Assembly: GCA_002342505.1 (NCBI GenBank)
Contig: DDQB01000003.1
Coordinates: 1 to 7,868 of the forward strand
Direction: 5' to 3'
From: Acidaminococcaceae bacterium UBA2453
GTDB taxonomy: Bacteria > Bacillota > Negativicutes > Acidaminococcales > Acidaminococcaceae
Length of the DNA stretch: 7,868 nucleotides
The notes below the pieces were generated by a model. That model was given only the letters and a program-made list of their open reading frames with translations, was not told the origin of the DNA and did no database searches. Position numbers and translations under genes: made by a program. This document shows positions 6,500 through 7,868 of this stretch, piece by piece (within the stretch, counting starts at the first letter, position 1; the number at the start of each line of letters is the position of its first letter).

Positions 6500-7840
6500 A
6501 TGATTAGTGAAAGCGACGCGTTACAGCAGCCTGTTCATGTGATCGGAGCCGGTCTTGCAGGCAGTGAGGCGACATGGCAGATCGTACGGCGGGGGATTCC
6601 TGTGATCCTGCATGAGATGCGGCCGGGAAAATCCAGCCCCGCCCATAAAACGAAATATTTTGCAGAGCTTGTGTGCAGCAATTCCTTTCGCGCGGGTAAT
6701 GTGGAAAATGCGGTCGGGCTTCTGAAAGAAGAGATGCGCAGACTGGGTTCTGTGATCATGCAGGCGGCTGACATCCACCGGGTTCCGGCCGGGGGAGCGC
6801 TGGCAGTGGACCGGGACGGATTTGCGCAGGCTGTGACGCAATGCATAAAGGAGCATCCTCTTGTCACCGTGGTCGAAGAAGAAGTGACCCGGCCTGAAGA
6901 ACTGGAAGGATTGGTCATTTTTGCCAGCGGACCCTTGACATCGCCGGCGTTGAGCGAAGCGATACAGCGGTTGATCAGGTCGGATTACCTGCATTTTTTC
7001 GATGCGGCTGCACCAATCGTGGAAGGGGATTCCCTGAACTATGATATCATTTACCGCGCATCCCGGTATGATAAGGGAGAAGCGGCGTATCTGAACTGCC
7101 CCTTTTACACAAAAGAAGAATATCTTGCTTTTTATGAAGCGTTGAAAACGGCTGAGACTGCGGAAGTCAAAGAGTTTGAGCATAATGTGTTTGAAGGATG
7201 TATGCCTATTGAAGAGATGGCGTACCGGGGGGAAGACACCATGCGCTTTGGCCCGCTGAAGCCTATCGGGCTCCGCGATCCGCGCAATGGTAAAGAGGCG
7301 TATGCCGTGGTCCAGTTGCGGCAGGACAATGCGGCGGGGACGTTGTATAACCTTGTGGGATTCCAGACGCACCTGAAATGGCCGGAACAAAGACGGGTAT
7401 TCCAAATGATTCCCGGTCTGGAAAATGCGGAATTCGTCCGGTACGGCGTCATGCACAAGAACACATATCTGAATTCTCCCCGGCTGCTGAATGCGGATTT
7501 CCGCCTGCGGACAGACCCGAAATACTTCTTTGCCGGACAAATGACCGGAGTTGAAGGGTATGTGGAGTCGGCGGCTTCCGGACTGATGGCAGGCATACAG
7601 GCAGTCTGCGCCCTGAAAGGACAGCCGGCAGTAGATTTTCCCAACGTTACCGCTATGGGAGCGCTGGCCCATTACATCAGCAATCCCGCAGTAACCGATT
7701 TCCAGCCTATGAATGTCAATTATGGGATCATGCCGCCGCCTGAAAAACGGATTCGGAAGAAACGGTTCCGCAATGAGATACTTTCCCAGCGGGCTTTACT
7801 GGCGTTTGAGACGGTTATGGTCCGGTGCGCAGAGATTTGA
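6500..7840 (+). CDS. trmFO: Methylenetetrahydrofolate--tRNA-(uracil-5-)-methyltransferase TrmFO
   Basis: TrmFO is the folate- and FAD-dependent enzyme that makes 5-methyluridine at position 54 in the T-loop of tRNA, taking the carbon from 5,10-methylenetetrahydrofolate and reducing it with FADH2. It replaces the SAM-dependent TrmA of many other bacteria. The 446-residue length is typical. The FAD-binding Rossmann motif is VIGAGLAGSEA (14-24). ELVCSNSFR (56-64) with C59 and FEGCMPIEEM (231-240) with C234 match the two functional cysteines of the B. subtilis enzyme (C53 and C226). GPLKPIGLRDP (251-261), VGFQTHLKW (286-294) and FAGQMTGVEGYVESAASG (344-361) are also characteristic of the family. 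The ATG at 6500 has GGGGAG (6489-6494) 5 nt upstream; an earlier ATG at 6487 is out of frame. It follows topA by 100 bp across a hairpin, and no separate promoter is convincing. The gene once called gid must not be confused with gidA/mnmG, a longer paralogue. Confidence 0.97.
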   Translation: MISESDALQQPVHVIGAGLAGSEATWQIVRRGIPVILHEMRPGKSSPAHKTKYFAELVCSNSFRAGNVENAVGLLKEEMRRLGSVIMQAADIHRVPAGGALAVDRDGFAQAVTQCIKEHPLVTVVEEEVTRPEELEGLVIFASGPLTSPALSEAIQRLIRSDYLHFFDAAAPIVEGDSLNYDIIYRASRYDKGEAAYLNCPFYTKEEYLAFYEALKTAETAEVKEFEHNVFEGCMPIEEMAYRGEDTMRFGPLKPIGLRDPRNGKEAYAVVQLRQDNAAGTLYNLVGFQTHLKWPEQRRVFQMIPGLENAEFVRYGVMHKNTYLNSPRLLNADFRLRTDPKYFFAGQMTGVEGYVESAASGLMAGIQAVCALKGQPAVDFPNVTAMGALAHYISNPAVTDFQPMNVNYGIMPPPEKRIRKKRFRNEILSQRALLAFETVMVRCAEI

Positions 7841-7868
7841 CAGGGGCTTTAATTACAAATTTGAATAT

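Noticed and set aside
6521..7672. 383-codon open frame on the minus strand opposite trmFO
   Set aside because: The product has no recognisable motif and is rich in R, H, F and Q as expected from antisense reading of a biased coding strand; trmFO on the plus strand carries all family motifs.
7841..7868. Terminator or next gene after trmFO
   Set aside because: The 28 bases show no hairpin and no start codon with a ribosome binding site; the window ends too soon.

Overview
The window carries five complete protein genes and no RNA gene, CRISPR array or insertion sequence. It looks like ordinary chromosomal sequence of an anaerobic member of the Bacillota (Firmicutes). Two things suggest this. 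The order dprA-topA-trmFO is the one known from many Firmicutes (Bacillus subtilis smf-topA-trmFO, followed there by xerC/codV, hslV, hslU and codY). The neighbouring hydF belongs to [FeFe]-hydrogenase maturation, a trait of fermentative anaerobes. G+C is near one half by eye, with strongly AT-rich intergenic stretches. A Negativicutes-type host (Dialister/Megasphaera-like) would fit, but this is a guess that cannot be settled from the sequence alone.

Layout. Bases 1-45 may hold the last codons of an unseen plus-strand gene. A rho-independent terminator at 41-76 ends hydF, which is read leftward from 1349 to 87 as a single-gene unit. An AT-rich divergent promoter region (1350-1551) separates hydF from a rightward glycosyltransferase gene of the MGDG-synthase/UgtP type (1552-2805). 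After a 177-bp AT-rich gap full of short palindromes come dprA (2983-4089), topA (4192-6399) and trmFO (6500-7840), all rightward, with gaps of about 100 bp. The last 28 bases show nothing recognisable; by synteny xerC could follow.

Roles. HydF is the GTPase and [4Fe-4S] scaffold on which the 2Fe subcluster of [FeFe] hydrogenase is built. The glycosyltransferase probably glycosylates a lipid at the inner face of the membrane. DprA loads RecA onto incoming single-stranded DNA in transformation, TopA relaxes negative supercoils, and TrmFO makes 5-methyluridine at tRNA position 54. The last three are linked by conserved order, not by one pathway.

No new multi-gene system was found. The parts that repay a second look are non-coding: a terminator-like hairpin in the glycosyltransferase leader, three perfect palindromes ahead of dprA, a recurring TTGCATAA octamer at two intergenic regions, and a hairpin with terminator and anti-Shine-Dalgarno character just before trmFO. 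Among the proteins, the glycosyltransferase has a polar insert between its two domains.
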